From a bacterium (GTDB lineage: Bacteria > CLD3): a stretch of 33,253 bases of DNA. The DNA is taken from assembly GCA_020850775.1 (NCBI GenBank), contig JADZEA010000009.1, positions 1 to 33,253 of the forward strand, given 5' to 3'. The notes below the pieces were generated by a model. The model ran no database searches. It saw only the letters and a program-made list of their open reading frames with translations, and was not told where the DNA came from. How positions within the stretch are numbered: the first letter of the stretch is position 1; every line of letters begins with the position of its first letter. Shown in pieces: positions 32,637 through 33,253 of the stretch. The position numbers were made by a program, and so were the translations under genes.

Positions 32637-33253
32637 CTAAAACTCTCCGACTTTAAAGAATTCCGTTACAGAATTAATTCCACAAACTTTTGCTTCTTTA
32701 AGCGTTCCGTGAAAAAGTAACTTACCTTTTTCCAAAAAAATAATTTCGTCAGCAATTCTGTGAATGCTTGCAAGTTCGTGAGTAACCATTACGATTGTGA
32801 TGTTCAGTTGGTTTTTCAGTTGCAAAATCAGTTCGTCAAGGTTTGCTGAAGTTAACGGGTCAAGTCCTGCTGAAGGTTCGTCACAAAACAAAATTTCAGG
32901 GTCTAAAGCGATTGCACGAGCTAAAGCAACACGTTTTTTCATTCCGCCTGAAAGTTCAGAAGGGAACAAACCGGTTGCGTGGCTAAGGTTTACAAGTGAA
33001 AGTTTGCTGCCGACCATTCTGTCAATTATTGTTTGTGGAAGGTTTGTGTGTTTTTCAAGCGGAATTGAAATATTTTCAGCGACAGAAATTGAGTTTAACA
33101 AAGCTCCGTTTTGAAAAAGGACACCAACATTTTTCAGTAATTCGTTTTTTTCATTTTCATCAAGTTCACTGATTATTTTTCCAAGCATTGTGATTTTACC
33201 GGAAAAAGGATTAATCAAGCCAATGATATTTTTTAGCAGGGTTGATTTTCCGC
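32637..33253 (-). CDS. ABC transporter ATPase, MlaF-like (partial, N-terminus outside window)
   Basis: ATP-binding subunit of an Mla-type lipid transporter that moves phospholipids between the membranes with MlaE and MlaD partners. The frame runs off the right edge; the edge still encodes the end of the Walker A motif (GKSTLLKNIIGL). The Q-loop (VLFQNGALLNSISVAENI), signature LSGGMKKRVALARA, Walker B ILFCDEPSAGLDPL, D-loop and switch His in VTHELASIHRIADEI are present. The GALLNS and SAGLDPLTS wording and the short loop spacing are MlaF-like. It ends at 32637, convergent with the VWA gene (21-bp gap). The ORF-track start at 33218 is an internal TTG, not the real start. Confidence 0.88.
   Translation of the reverse strand, partial: GKSTLLKNIIGLINPFSGKITMLGKIISELDENEKNELLKNVGVLFQNGALLNSISVAENISIPLEKHTNLPQTIIDRMVGSKLSLVNLSHATGLFPSELSGGMKKRVALARAIALDPEILFCDEPSAGLDPLTSANLDELILQLKNQLNITIVMVTHELASIHRIADEIIFLEKGKLLFHGTLKEAKVCGINSVTEFFKVGEF

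Overview
The window is a 33 kb AT-rich chromosomal segment (GC roughly one third, judged by eye) from a bacterium that looks like a member of the Bacteroidota-Chlorobiota (FCB) lineage, plausibly a non-photosynthetic Ignavibacteria/Kapabacteria-type organism. The signs are a ligand-sensor type beta-propeller protein, a fused E1 alpha/beta 2-oxoacid dehydrogenase, a large outer-membrane protein whose N-terminal motif resembles SprA-type proteins, and an Mla-type ABC ATPase. The taxonomic call is inference; there is no rRNA or tRNA gene in the window.

Layout. (1) 1-1021, minus: partial two-component-regulator-type propeller protein. (2) 1091-10515, minus: a compact haem operon in transcription order hemA, hemCD fusion, hemL, hemH, hemE, hemN, hemG/hemY, small membrane protein. 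hemB (10691-11677, plus) is divergent. Together they cover every step from glutamyl-tRNA to protohaem. The 175-bp hemA/hemB region carries a striking 10-bp dyad and other repeats. (3) 11691-11728: perfect 14-bp bidirectional terminator hairpin, then a di-haem cytochrome c peroxidase-family lipoprotein (minus). (4) 12891-13488, plus: VapBC-like toxin-antitoxin pair preceded by a palindrome. (5) 13493-15514, minus: molybdopterin oxidoreductase without partner subunits. (6) 15668-20462, minus: hisS, miaB and fused 2-oxoacid dehydrogenase E1. (7) 20820-24242, plus: 1140-residue outer-membrane protein. (8) 24247-26783, minus: three-gene unit of an unknown 144-aa protein, an AAA/ORC-like ATPase and XerD. 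(9) 26943-32615, plus: 8-oxoguanine deaminase-like amidohydrolase, thyA, folA, a RavA-like MoxR ATPase and a VWA-domain protein, with a terminator between thyA and folA. (10) 32637-33253, minus: partial MlaF-like ABC ATPase.

How the genes fit together. Most of the window is core metabolism: haem synthesis, nucleotide metabolism (thymidylate/folate and oxidised-purine handling), tRNA modification and charging, and branched-chain 2-oxoacid oxidation. The least explained pieces are the 144-aa protein/ATPase pair upstream of xerD, the MoxR-VWA pair translationally coupled to folA, the large outer-membrane protein, and several inverted repeats in the divergent promoter regions (hemA/hemB, upstream of the deaminase, upstream of hisS, upstream of vapBC). 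I found no CRISPR array, insertion sequence, prophage or recognisable riboswitch. A number of genes start with GTG or TTG (hemA, hemL, hemCD, the VWA gene, the outer-membrane gene), so several track starts were revised.
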